NCBI RefSeq assembly: GCF_013300725.1 | Contig: NZ_JAAIMM010000010.1 | Location: 1-64,000, forward strand | Source: Allocoprococcus comes | GTDB taxonomy: Bacteria > Bacillota > Clostridia > Lachnospirales > Lachnospiraceae | Length of the DNA stretch: 64,000 nucleotides | Reading direction: 5' to 3' | In this document: piece by piece, positions 42,093 to 49,980 of the stretch | Layout: each line of letters opens with the position of its first letter | How positions within the stretch are numbered: the first letter of the stretch is position 1 | Translations under genes and position numbers: made by a program | Notes under the pieces: model-generated | The model's database searches: none | Seen by the model: the letters and a program-made list of their open reading frames with translations, nothing else | What the model was told of the DNA's origin: nothing

Positions 42093-42190
42093 TTGAACTC
42101 AAATTAAATATTATCATTGAACATTTCTTTTCAAAGTGATATAATCTCTTTAAGTTTTGAACCATATCGTTAATTATGTTAAAATTGAAC
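42083..42190 (+). promoter_or_regulatory. Promoter and five TTGAAC boxes before the HTH-aminotransferase gene
   Basis: TTGAAC (42117-42122) and TATAAT (42140-42145), 17 bp apart, form a strong promoter. TTGAAC occurs five times in 108 bp, at 42083, 42093, 42117, 42157 and 42185, all on the same strand. The clustering suggests binding sites for the gene's own XRE domain. Confidence 0.65.
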
Positions 42191-42216
42191 TTTTTTTATT
42201 GAAAGGAGATTTTCCA

Positions 42217-43797
42217 GTGACAACTTTCTCGGATAGACTAAAACAAGCAATGACAGTACAGAACATGAAACAAATTGATCTGGTGCATAAAGCCGCACAG
42301 AGCAATGTGAAATTAGGAAAAAGCCATGTAAGCCAATACGTAAGCGGAAAAACTATTCCAAGAAATGACATTCTTCATTTTCTTGCAGATACACTTCAGG
42401 TAGATTCAGATTGGCTTCTTGGTGACAGTCAGGACACCAGCTCTGCCCGAAGAACCGCTTCAGCTGCGTCCGGGGTTTCTTCAGCAAAACCTGTTTCAGA
42501 CACAGAAAGCGAAAAGCAATCGCTCTCTGTTACCAAAGAGTCAAAACAATCCAATAAAAACAGTACAGGAGATTCCAGTATGTATTCGTTCAAAAAATCA
42601 TCCAAACTCGATAATGTATTATACGATGTCCGTGGACCGGTTGTAGATGAAGCGGCACGTATGGAAGAACGCGGTACCCACGTACTGAAGCTCAATATCG
42701 GTAATCCGGCTCCATTTGGTTTCCGCACACCGGACGAAGTCATCTATGATATGAGCCAGCAGCTTTCCGACTGCGAAGGATACTCTCCTTCTCAGGGACT
42801 TTTCTCTGCACGGAAGGCGATCATGCAGTACTCCCAGATCAAAAAGCTGCCGAATGTCACAATCAATGACATTTATACCGGAAATGGTGTCAGCGAACTG
42901 ATTAACCTGTGTATGTCAGCTCTTCTTGACAACGGAGATGAAATCCTGATCCCTTCACCAGACTATCCTCTGTGGACCGCCTGTGCCACACTTGCCGGCG
43001 GCAAAGCCGTTCATTATATCTGCGATGAACAGTCTGACTGGTATCCGGACATCGAAGATATGCGCCGTAAAATCACAGACCGTACTAAAGCTCTTGTAAT
43101 CATCAATCCGAACAACCCGACCGGAGCACTTTATCCGAAAGAGGTTCTGCAGAAGATTGTTGATCTCGCAAGGGAACATCACCTGATCATTTTCTCAGAT
43201 GAAATTTATGACCGCCTTGTTATGGACGGAAAAGAACATATTTCCATTGCTTCACTGGCACCGGATCTGTTCTGCGTCACTTTCAGCGGACTTTCCAAAT
43301 CCCATATGATTGCCGGATTCCGTATTGGCTGGATGGTTCTCAGCGGAAATAAAGCAATCGCAAAAGATTATATCGAAGGAATCAAGATGCTTTCCAATAT
43401 GCGTCTCTGCTCCAATGTTCCGGCACAGTCTGTTGTTCAGACTGCTCTCTGGGGCAATCAGAGCGTCAACGACTATCTTGTTCCGGGCGGACGTATTTAC
43501 GAACAGCGCGAATATATTTACAAGGCACTGACTGACATTCCGGGAATCACTGCCGTCAAACCGCAGGCTGCATTTTATATGTTCCCAAAGATCGATGTGA
43601 AGAAGTTCAATATTGTAAATGATGAAAAATTTGCACTGGATCTGCTGCAGGATAAGAAGATCCTGATCGTACAGGGAAGTGGATTTAACTGGAAGCAGCC
43701 GGACCATTTCCGAGTGGTATATCTGCCACGAATTGAAGTTCTGAAAGAAGCTGTGGGAAAAATTTCTGATTTCCTGAGTTATTATAGACAGGGGTAG
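42217..43797 (+). CDS. XRE-HTH / class I aminotransferase fusion
   Basis: A 526-residue protein starting at GTG, with AAAGGAG eight bases upstream. Residues 1-70 are a Cro/CI-type helix-turn-helix (DRLKQAMTVQNMKQIDLVHKA, GKSHVSQYVSGKTIPRND). Residues 75-125 are a Ser/Lys-rich linker. The rest is an AlaA/AlaC-like PLP-dependent aminotransferase: LNIGNPAPFGF, NPNNPTGALY, SDEIYDRL, the Schiff-base Lys in FSGLSKSHMIAGFRIGW, and the late FRVVYLPR with the carboxylate-binding Arg. It may be an amino-acid-sensing regulator, an enzyme, or both. It resembles MocR/PdxR in design, but those use a GntR domain. Confidence 0.88.
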   Translation: MTTFSDRLKQAMTVQNMKQIDLVHKAAQSNVKLGKSHVSQYVSGKTIPRNDILHFLADTLQVDSDWLLGDSQDTSSARRTASAASGVSSAKPVSDTESEKQSLSVTKESKQSNKNSTGDSSMYSFKKSSKLDNVLYDVRGPVVDEAARMEERGTHVLKLNIGNPAPFGFRTPDEVIYDMSQQLSDCEGYSPSQGLFSARKAIMQYSQIKKLPNVTINDIYTGNGVSELINLCMSALLDNGDEILIPSPDYPLWTACATLAGGKAVHYICDEQSDWYPDIEDMRRKITDRTKALVIINPNNPTGALYPKEVLQKIVDLAREHHLIIFSDEIYDRLVMDGKEHISIASLAPDLFCVTFSGLSKSHMIAGFRIGWMVLSGNKAIAKDYIEGIKMLSNMRLCSNVPAQSVVQTALWGNQSVNDYLVPGGRIYEQREYIYKALTDIPGITAVKPQAAFYMFPKIDVKKFNIVNDEKFALDLLQDKKILIVQGSGFNWKQPDHFRVVYLPRIEVLKEAVGKISDFLSYYRQG

Positions 43798-43810
43798 AAT
43801 GATAAGCACC

Positions 43811-43962
43811 GCCAGAAAAGAAACATAGGGTACGGGTTCCGTTGCACTGGACATTCCGATGAGCTCCCGAAACCGTCAATTGTGTCAGCAATGGCTTCCA
43901 CAATTGACTGGATCTCATCTCCATAGTGCAAAGTCACCCGTACCCTATGTTTCTTTTCTGGC
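43811..43962. repeat. 152-bp long inverted-repeat element
   Basis: The ends are perfect 27-bp inverted repeats (43811-43837 and 43936-43962). Inside, further arms pair in register: TTGCACT/AGTGCAA, GATGAG/CTCATC and GTCAATTGTG/CACAATTGAC, leaving a 14-base loop at 43885-43898. No target-site duplication or T-run is visible. The rest of the 43798-44065 gap is AT-rich and empty. It may be a non-autonomous mobile repeat (MITE-like) or the gene for a long hairpin RNA. Confidence 0.75.
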
Positions 43963-44065
43963 TCCTTCTGCAATTTTACTGCGTCTATGAATATTAACAG
44001 AAATAGAATCTTTTGCCATGTGAAAAATATATGGACTTAATTTACATTTTTATATTTTAATTTTC

Positions 44066-45550
44066 TTATGAAAGTAATGCTCTCACTGCTTCTCCGTCAA
44101 ACACAACTTCTTTTACATGATTAACCTCGATCTGATACAGTGCATTTGCTGCAATGTGCTCGGCCGCCTGCTCCAGATCACGGATTCCTGATGTATGGGA
44201 GTAAAGTTCAATGATCACATCCAGGGCATCATCTGTCACTGTACACTCATCCTGACGAAGGCTCATTCTCTTCAGAATCTTCGGAAGTGCAAATCTGGAG
44301 AAGATAATCTTCTTCTCTTCCGGTGTGTAATCCGGAATATCAATAACCGCAAAACGGGACATGATCGGCGCACTGATCTGATCCTTTTCATTGGCAGTTG
44401 CGATTGGGTATACACCAACTGTCGGAACATTACACTCGATATAGTTATCTGTAAATCCAAGGTTATCCAAGAGAGTAAGCAGTACATCCGCCGGATTTCC
44501 ATTTCCTTTTCCGGATGCCGCTTTATCCAGCTCGTTGATGATAAATACCAGATTGGATTCTCCTGCCGCTGCAAATGCTTCCATAATGATACCCGGTTTT
44601 GCGTTGGCATATACACGGGAACTTCCGGTAAGCTGCTCCGGATCATTGATAGAACTCATATCCAGGGTTGTCCACGGAAGCTTCAGGATACGTGCGATCG
44701 CATAGGCAATCTGGGATTTACCGGTTCCGGCAGGTCCGATCAGAAGGATTCCGTATGCCGGGAGCGTGTGCGTTCTGTTGATCTGGATGATCGTCTCAAT
44801 GATTCTCTGTTTAACACGTTCCATTCCATAAAGTTCTTCATCCAGGATTCTTCTTGCCTCATCCGGATCAATAGATTCAAAATAATTGCTCTTCCACTGA
44901 ATATTCATCATGATTGAAAGAGCTCTCTGCGCATGTCTTCTTTCTTCCGGTGACACTTCATGTGATCTTGCAACAGCAAGGTTTCTTCTTGCCCACAGAC
45001 GGATATTGTCCGGAAGGGTTCTTCCTGCACAGTTCATAAAATCGGTGATACTCTGCAGACTTGTCAGCTTCATGCTGTCGCCGTCCTCTTCCATTTCCTC
45101 ATCCACTGCTTCTTCTGTCGGTGCACTGCTTGCGAAAAGACGCTCGATCATGAACTGCAGGAAACCATCTTCAGCTGAAAGCTTGGTTGCCCCACCGAAT
45201 GCGATCTCCCGGATCTTGTATACTGCATAGCCGTCTGCACGGTTTTCACCGGAAAGACGGACATTGATGTGATTCTCGCCCAGCCATTTGATCAGGCTTA
45301 CAAATCTCGCATCGATCTGGAGAATGTCCGCACTTACAGTTCCATCCTCTTCATCAAACTCAAAGGATGTCTTCTTGATCGGGTTTGTGAAAACACCGCA
45401 GGAATGGTGTTTCCATTTCCGGTTGCTGTTATCAAGAACCAGCATCGGTTTCTCCGCTGTCGCTTCTGTCTCATTCGAGCGGAATGTTGTATAAGTACAT
45501 TCCGGGGCCTTTTTTTCATCTGGTGTGTGTTTAAAATCAAAAACTGGCAT
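44066..45550 (-). CDS. Lon-like AAA+ ATPase without protease domain
   Basis: A 494-residue cytoplasmic ATPase. The first 225 residues match no domain I know. The AAA+ module follows: LDEELYGMERVKQRIIETI (Lon-like lead-in, 236-254), Walker A GPAGTGKS (272-279), Walker B FIINELDK (336-343) with Asn339 where Asp is usual, sensor regions, and a Lon-like lid (PDYTPEEKKIIFSRFALPK; TSGIRDLEQAAEHIA). The chain stops where the Lon Ser-Lys protease would begin. It may be an unfoldase or remodelling ATPase, or partner of a separate protease. The first 60 residues are polar and may bind a client. Confidence 0.82.
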   Translation of the reverse strand: MPVFDFKHTPDEKKAPECTYTTFRSNETEATAEKPMLVLDNSNRKWKHHSCGVFTNPIKKTSFEFDEEDGTVSADILQIDARFVSLIKWLGENHINVRLSGENRADGYAVYKIREIAFGGATKLSAEDGFLQFMIERLFASSAPTEEAVDEEMEEDGDSMKLTSLQSITDFMNCAGRTLPDNIRLWARRNLAVARSHEVSPEERRHAQRALSIMMNIQWKSNYFESIDPDEARRILDEELYGMERVKQRIIETIIQINRTHTLPAYGILLIGPAGTGKSQIAYAIARILKLPWTTLDMSSINDPEQLTGSSRVYANAKPGIIMEAFAAAGESNLVFIINELDKAASGKGNGNPADVLLTLLDNLGFTDNYIECNVPTVGVYPIATANEKDQISAPIMSRFAVIDIPDYTPEEKKIIFSRFALPKILKRMSLRQDECTVTDDALDVIIELYSHTSGIRDLEQAAEHIAANALYQIEVNHVKEVVFDGEAVRALLS

Positions 45551-45683
45551 GATTTTTACTCCTTTTTCCTTTTATATTCGCTCTTTCAAATTGTATATTC
45601 TTGCATATTTTATGAATAGTCTGTACCTATCTTAACATATTTACTGTATATCTGAAAGATGAAACCTTTTCTTCCTGGCATTT

Positions 45684-45995
45684 TTATTCACTTAGATTTT
45701 TATTTTCCTTCTGCTCCAGTCCTGCAAAAAACAGCTCATAAAAATCATCTTCTCCTTCCAGTTTCGGTGAATTTTCCCCACCTCCATTGGTGCTCCGCTT
45801 CATCTCAGCATGAAATTCTTCTCCGGCACAGATCAGCTCCATTTCATAAATCTCATAACCAAGCTCCCTGCATACTCTGCAAAATGCACTGAACGGTTCT
45901 TCTTCTTTTCTGGTTGCAAGAAGCTTTTCTTTTATGTCCTCTTCTTTTGCCGCCCGGTGCTGAAGTTCATCCAGCATTCCATAAATATCTGCCAT
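45684..45995 (-). CDS. Small acidic protein after sbcC
   Basis: A 103-residue, strongly acidic soluble protein. The middle (EEEPFSAFCRVCRELGYEIYEMELICAGEEFHAEM) faintly resembles Nif11-type small proteins, and RSTNGGGENSPKLEGEDDFYELFFAGLE looks like a flexible acidic tail. AAGGAGA lies about nine bases before the ATG. It follows sbcC by 33 bp, so it is probably co-transcribed with sbcD-sbcC. Its role is unknown. Confidence 0.7.
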   Translation of the reverse strand: MADIYGMLDELQHRAAKEEDIKEKLLATRKEEEPFSAFCRVCRELGYEIYEMELICAGEEFHAEMKRSTNGGGENSPKLEGEDDFYELFFAGLEQKENKNLSE

Positions 45996-46028
45996 TTTCC
46001 AATCTCTCCTTCTCTATCCTTATGCAGA

Positions 46029-48821
46029 TCAGTCAATCTTAAGTTCCACTCTGCTGCCACCTGCTTTTTCTTTTGTTACCACGATCTGTTTATCAATTCT
46101 TACCTTCAGTTCCTGCACATGGGAAATGATTCCCACCAGACGGTTACCTTCCGTAAGACCGTTTAGTGCTTTCATCGCCTGTTCCAGCGACTCCTCATCC
46201 AACGAGCCGAATCCTTCATCGACAAACATGGTATCCAGTTGGATCCCTCCTGCCGATGCCTGGATCTCATCGGAAAGTCCAAGTGCCAGCGAAAGAGAAG
46301 CTTTAAAGGATTCCCCGCCGGAAAGCGTCTTCACGCTTCGCTCAGAACCATTGTAATGATCGATCACATTCAGTTCCAGACCACTCTGGCTCTTCCGGTC
46401 ATCGGTATTTGTCTGTCTTTTCAGCTCATACTGTCCGCCGCTCATCACCATAAATCTTGTATTTGCACGGGCAATGATCCGGTCAAAATAGTTGGTCTGG
46501 ATGTAGGTCTCAAACTTGATCTTTTCTTTGGATCCGCCTTTGATCTTTCCATTTACCGTATCGGAAATTTCGCGCACCTGTGTCCAGTTCCGTTCAAGTT
46601 CCAGAAGCCTTGCACTCTGCTTATCAATCTCATGCAGGATTTTCTGATTCGTTTCATAGCGAATCTTCAACGTATCCATCTGCTTTTGAAGTTCTTTCTT
46701 CGCCCCCGATACTTCCTGCCGCGCCTGTACAAGTTCTTCCATATCAGTCTCTTTATTGCCTGCGATCTGCTTCTCCAGCGTTTTCTTCTTCGTCTTCGCT
46801 GCTTCCACCGTCTGGCTGCATTCCCGAAACGCTTTCTGGGCAATATCCAGATTCTTATCCATCTCTTTTTTCCGCTTTTCCAGCTCTTTGATCTGCTGCT
46901 CCGCTTCCGCTTTCTCCGGAAATTCCAGTTTGCCACGCACCTTCACAGCCTGCTCCTCTATATTTGCTTTATCCCTCTCAGACACAAGGAGCTGATTCTT
47001 TCGCTCCTGCTCCTCCTCCTGAAGCTTTTTCTGCATCTGCTCCAGTTCCGGAATCTCTGTTTCCAGCTTCTGCTTATCTGCCACTGCTTCTTTAGCTACT
47101 TCCAGCTTTTTCCGTAAGTCCTTTTCTGCCTCACCGAGTGCATTCATCTGCTGTCCGATGAACGTCAGCGATTTTTCAATCTCTTCTTCCTGTATGCTGC
47201 TGTCAAAACTTTTCACACTCTTTTGGATTTCTTCTTCCAACGCTTTTAACTGAACCAGTTTTGCATTTGCGCTAAGGCTCGCATCATTCGTCTTTTTCTC
47301 CACATCGGCAGTCTCTTTCCGGTATTTTTCAAGCTCTTCTTTTTCCGGTGCACCTTCCGTCATCTGTGCCGGACATGGATGGTGAATCGATCCGCACACC
47401 GGACACGGCTCTCCCGCTTTCAGAACCTTTGCAAGAATCCCCGCCTGCTCGTCCAGAAATGCTCTCTCCATCCAGGCAAGCTGTGTCTTTCGCTCTGTAC
47501 ATTCCTCCTGCATGACAAGGTATGCCTTCTGCGCCTCTTCCACACTTTTCTTCTGTCTTTGGTATCTTTTATATTGAATAAGAATGTCTTCTGCCGCTTC
47601 TTTTCTTACTGAAACCTCTTTTTGTTCTGCGGTAACTTTCAGAACTTTAATTTCCGCATCCTTCAGCTGTTCCAGTAAATTCTTTTTCTGTTCCAGCTGC
47701 TCCTGCATCTGCGCTTTCTTTTCCTGATACTGGCTTTCCCGGCCCTTTAATATCTCAATCTGTTTCTCAAGCTCTTTGATCTGCTTCTGTAGTTTTTTCA
47801 GCTCGTCATACTCTGCAAGCTTTTCCTGCCTCTTTCCAATCTCTTCTGCCAGACGTTCTCTTTCCGGCACTTTTTTCTGTTCTTCTTTCAGTGCCACTTC
47901 CAGTTCTTCAAGCTGAGGTATCTTCTCCGCTATCGTCTGCTCCGCTTTTTCCAGTTCCTTTTTCGCACGTTCCACCGCTTCTGCTTTTCCAAGTCTTCGG
48001 TTCAATTCCTCCAAATTTTTTTCAATTTCGGTCAGATCCTTCTTCTTTTCTTTGAGTAGCCCGGCATCCTGATCCGTCAGGGTTTCCAACACTTCCAGAA
48101 CCTTATCCGCATGAACCACTGCTTTGCTCTCCCGGATCTTTTTCACATCCGCAGCAAGCACGTCATCCTCATCACAGCTGATATCCTTCATATACTGCAA
48201 AATACTTTTGCTGACATCCTCGTACTGTTCCTGCATTTTGCTGCTTGCATTTTTCATTTTTTCCTGAAATGCAAGATACGGCCTGGTATGGAAAATCTCC
48301 CGGAAAATTTTGCTGCGCTCCTCCGTTTTTGAAAACAGCAGCTTCATAAAATCTCCCTGCGCCAGCATTGCAATCTGGGTAAATTGTCCCCGGTCAAGAC
48401 CGATCAGTTCTGTCACCGCTTTTGTGACCTCTTTTGCCTTTGTGACCGGCAACCTGTCATCCGGAAATTCCAGTATCGCATCCGCTCTTTGCAGCGTCAT
48501 GCCCTCGCCCCTGTCCTTCGGGCGCATGTACTCCGGATTTCTCCGGATATGATAGATCTGCCCCTGATAGAGGAAATCCAGTTCTATAAAGGTCGGCGTC
48601 TTCGGATCCGCATATTTGCTGCGCAGCATCCCCGGCTCTCTTTCATTTCCGCTTGCCTCACCATAAAGCGCAAATGCGATCGCATCAAAAATCGTGGTCT
48701 TTCCGGCACCGGTATCACCGGTGATCAGATAAAGCCCCCGCTCTCCAAGTTCATCCAGAATGATCTCTGTCTCTTTTGCATACGGTCCGAATGCAGAAAT
48801 CGTAAGTTTTATCGGTCTCAT
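46029..48821 (-). CDS. sbcC: Exonuclease subunit SbcC
   Basis: A 930-residue SMC/Rad50-type ATPase that works with SbcD to process hairpins and double-strand ends of DNA. Walker A GDTGAGKTT is at 35-43. Two very long coiled coils flank a zinc hook (GEPCPVCGSIHHPC) that joins two molecules. The C-terminal half has the signature LSGGESFKASLSLALGL and Walker B MFVDEGFGSLD. Its ATG overlaps the sbcD stop by four bases (ATGA), so the two are translated together. Confidence 0.96.
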   Translation of the reverse strand: MRPIKLTISAFGPYAKETEIILDELGERGLYLITGDTGAGKTTIFDAIAFALYGEASGNEREPGMLRSKYADPKTPTFIELDFLYQGQIYHIRRNPEYMRPKDRGEGMTLQRADAILEFPDDRLPVTKAKEVTKAVTELIGLDRGQFTQIAMLAQGDFMKLLFSKTEERSKIFREIFHTRPYLAFQEKMKNASSKMQEQYEDVSKSILQYMKDISCDEDDVLAADVKKIRESKAVVHADKVLEVLETLTDQDAGLLKEKKKDLTEIEKNLEELNRRLGKAEAVERAKKELEKAEQTIAEKIPQLEELEVALKEEQKKVPERERLAEEIGKRQEKLAEYDELKKLQKQIKELEKQIEILKGRESQYQEKKAQMQEQLEQKKNLLEQLKDAEIKVLKVTAEQKEVSVRKEAAEDILIQYKRYQRQKKSVEEAQKAYLVMQEECTERKTQLAWMERAFLDEQAGILAKVLKAGEPCPVCGSIHHPCPAQMTEGAPEKEELEKYRKETADVEKKTNDASLSANAKLVQLKALEEEIQKSVKSFDSSIQEEEIEKSLTFIGQQMNALGEAEKDLRKKLEVAKEAVADKQKLETEIPELEQMQKKLQEEEQERKNQLLVSERDKANIEEQAVKVRGKLEFPEKAEAEQQIKELEKRKKEMDKNLDIAQKAFRECSQTVEAAKTKKKTLEKQIAGNKETDMEELVQARQEVSGAKKELQKQMDTLKIRYETNQKILHEIDKQSARLLELERNWTQVREISDTVNGKIKGGSKEKIKFETYIQTNYFDRIIARANTRFMVMSGGQYELKRQTNTDDRKSQSGLELNVIDHYNGSERSVKTLSGGESFKASLSLALGLSDEIQASAGGIQLDTMFVDEGFGSLDEESLEQAMKALNGLTEGNRLVGIISHVQELKVRIDKQIVVTKEKAGGSRVELKID

Positions 48822-49954
48822 CTTTCATCCTCCCATATCTCTTCCATCATTCCTCTGGCAATCTCTTCCTGCTCATCCGTCATCGGCTGGTTGTTCTGAA
48901 GCTCATAGAACTCTTTTAAAAGCTCCATCGGGGATTTCTCTTCTACCTCTGCTGTTCCTCTCACCGTCACAGCCGCTCTCGTCCGCAGATTGTCATAAGA
49001 CAGTTTCATGATATTCGGATAAATCGTTCTGAGTTTCCCGATCGCATCCGGAATATCCTCTTCATCGGTCAGCGTAATATGCAGATAATCGTCCGTTTTC
49101 ATATCCTTGTAAAAATCCAGCGCAGTCACTTCCATGTAAGTTCCTCTGATCTCCTGCATATCATGTTTCGGCAAAAATGGAATCTGCTGAATATTTATCT
49201 TTCCTTTTTCTTCTACATCCACGATGACTACTGACTTTTTCTGGTTAGCTTCGGAAAAGGAATATTTGAGTGGCGTTCCGGAATACCGCACTGTCTCTTT
49301 CCCGATCTTCTGCGGTCCGTGGAGATGTCCAAGTGCCACATAATCAAATCCGTCAAATATCGAAGCGTCCACATCATCCAGACCACCCACTGACAGTTCT
49401 TCCGAATCACACCTTGCCGCACCGGTCACGAACTGATGCGCAAGCAGGATATTTCGTTTGTCTGTGTCGATCTGCATATGCTGCACTGCCGCATTTACCG
49501 CGTCCTGATAGGTGATGATCTCTTCCTCCGGATACACTCTTTTTACCAGAGACGGCTTCACAAATGGAAGCATGTAAATATGGATCTCACCGTACCGGTC
49601 ACTTATCGTTATCGGTTCTACATCCGACTCAAATACCGGTGAAAGATAGATCTGTCTGCTGCTCATCAGTCTTGAACCGAAAGCAACTCTTTCTGCTGAA
49701 TCATGGTTTCCACTGATCAGAAACACCGGCAGTTCCCGCGCGGCGATCCTTGTCAGGAAATCATCCAGAAGCCGCACTGCTTCCGCAGACGGAATCACTT
49801 TGTCGTAAACGTCACCCGCAATCAGAACAGCTTCCACCTTCTGCTCATCGATAATATTCAGTATCTCTTTTAAAATATATGCCTGATCCTCCAGCATGGA
49901 AAATTCATTCACACGCTTGCCGAGGTGCAGGTCTGATAAATGAAGAAATCGCAT
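48818..49954 (-). CDS. sbcD: Exonuclease subunit SbcD
   Basis: A 378-residue Mre11-type nuclease. The manganese-binding blocks are all present: LHLSDLHLGKR at the N-terminus, IAGDVYDKVIPS, SGNHDSAER, LAHQFVTG and GHLHGPQ. A C-terminal capping and SbcC-binding region ends PMTDEQEEIARGMMEEIWEDER. With SbcC it cuts DNA hairpins, which arise at inverted repeats such as the one at 43811-43962. First gene of the sbcD-sbcC-small protein unit. Confidence 0.96.
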   Translation of the reverse strand: MRFLHLSDLHLGKRVNEFSMLEDQAYILKEILNIIDEQKVEAVLIAGDVYDKVIPSAEAVRLLDDFLTRIAARELPVFLISGNHDSAERVAFGSRLMSSRQIYLSPVFESDVEPITISDRYGEIHIYMLPFVKPSLVKRVYPEEEIITYQDAVNAAVQHMQIDTDKRNILLAHQFVTGAARCDSEELSVGGLDDVDASIFDGFDYVALGHLHGPQKIGKETVRYSGTPLKYSFSEANQKKSVVIVDVEEKGKINIQQIPFLPKHDMQEIRGTYMEVTALDFYKDMKTDDYLHITLTDEEDIPDAIGKLRTIYPNIMKLSYDNLRTRAAVTVRGTAEVEEKSPMELLKEFYELQNNQPMTDEQEEIARGMMEEIWEDER

Positions 49955-49980
49955 GGTTTTCTTCCTCCATAAATGCCTGA

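Noticed and set aside
43782-43973. Minus-strand frame of 63 codons through the inverted repeat
   Set aside because: The frame overlaps the end of the aminotransferase gene, and its coding look comes from the paired arms; no convincing family match.
46239-47117. Open frame of 292 codons opposite sbcC
   Set aside because: It is the shadow of the coiled-coil coding region: leucine-rich, no ribosome binding site, no family, fully inside sbcC.
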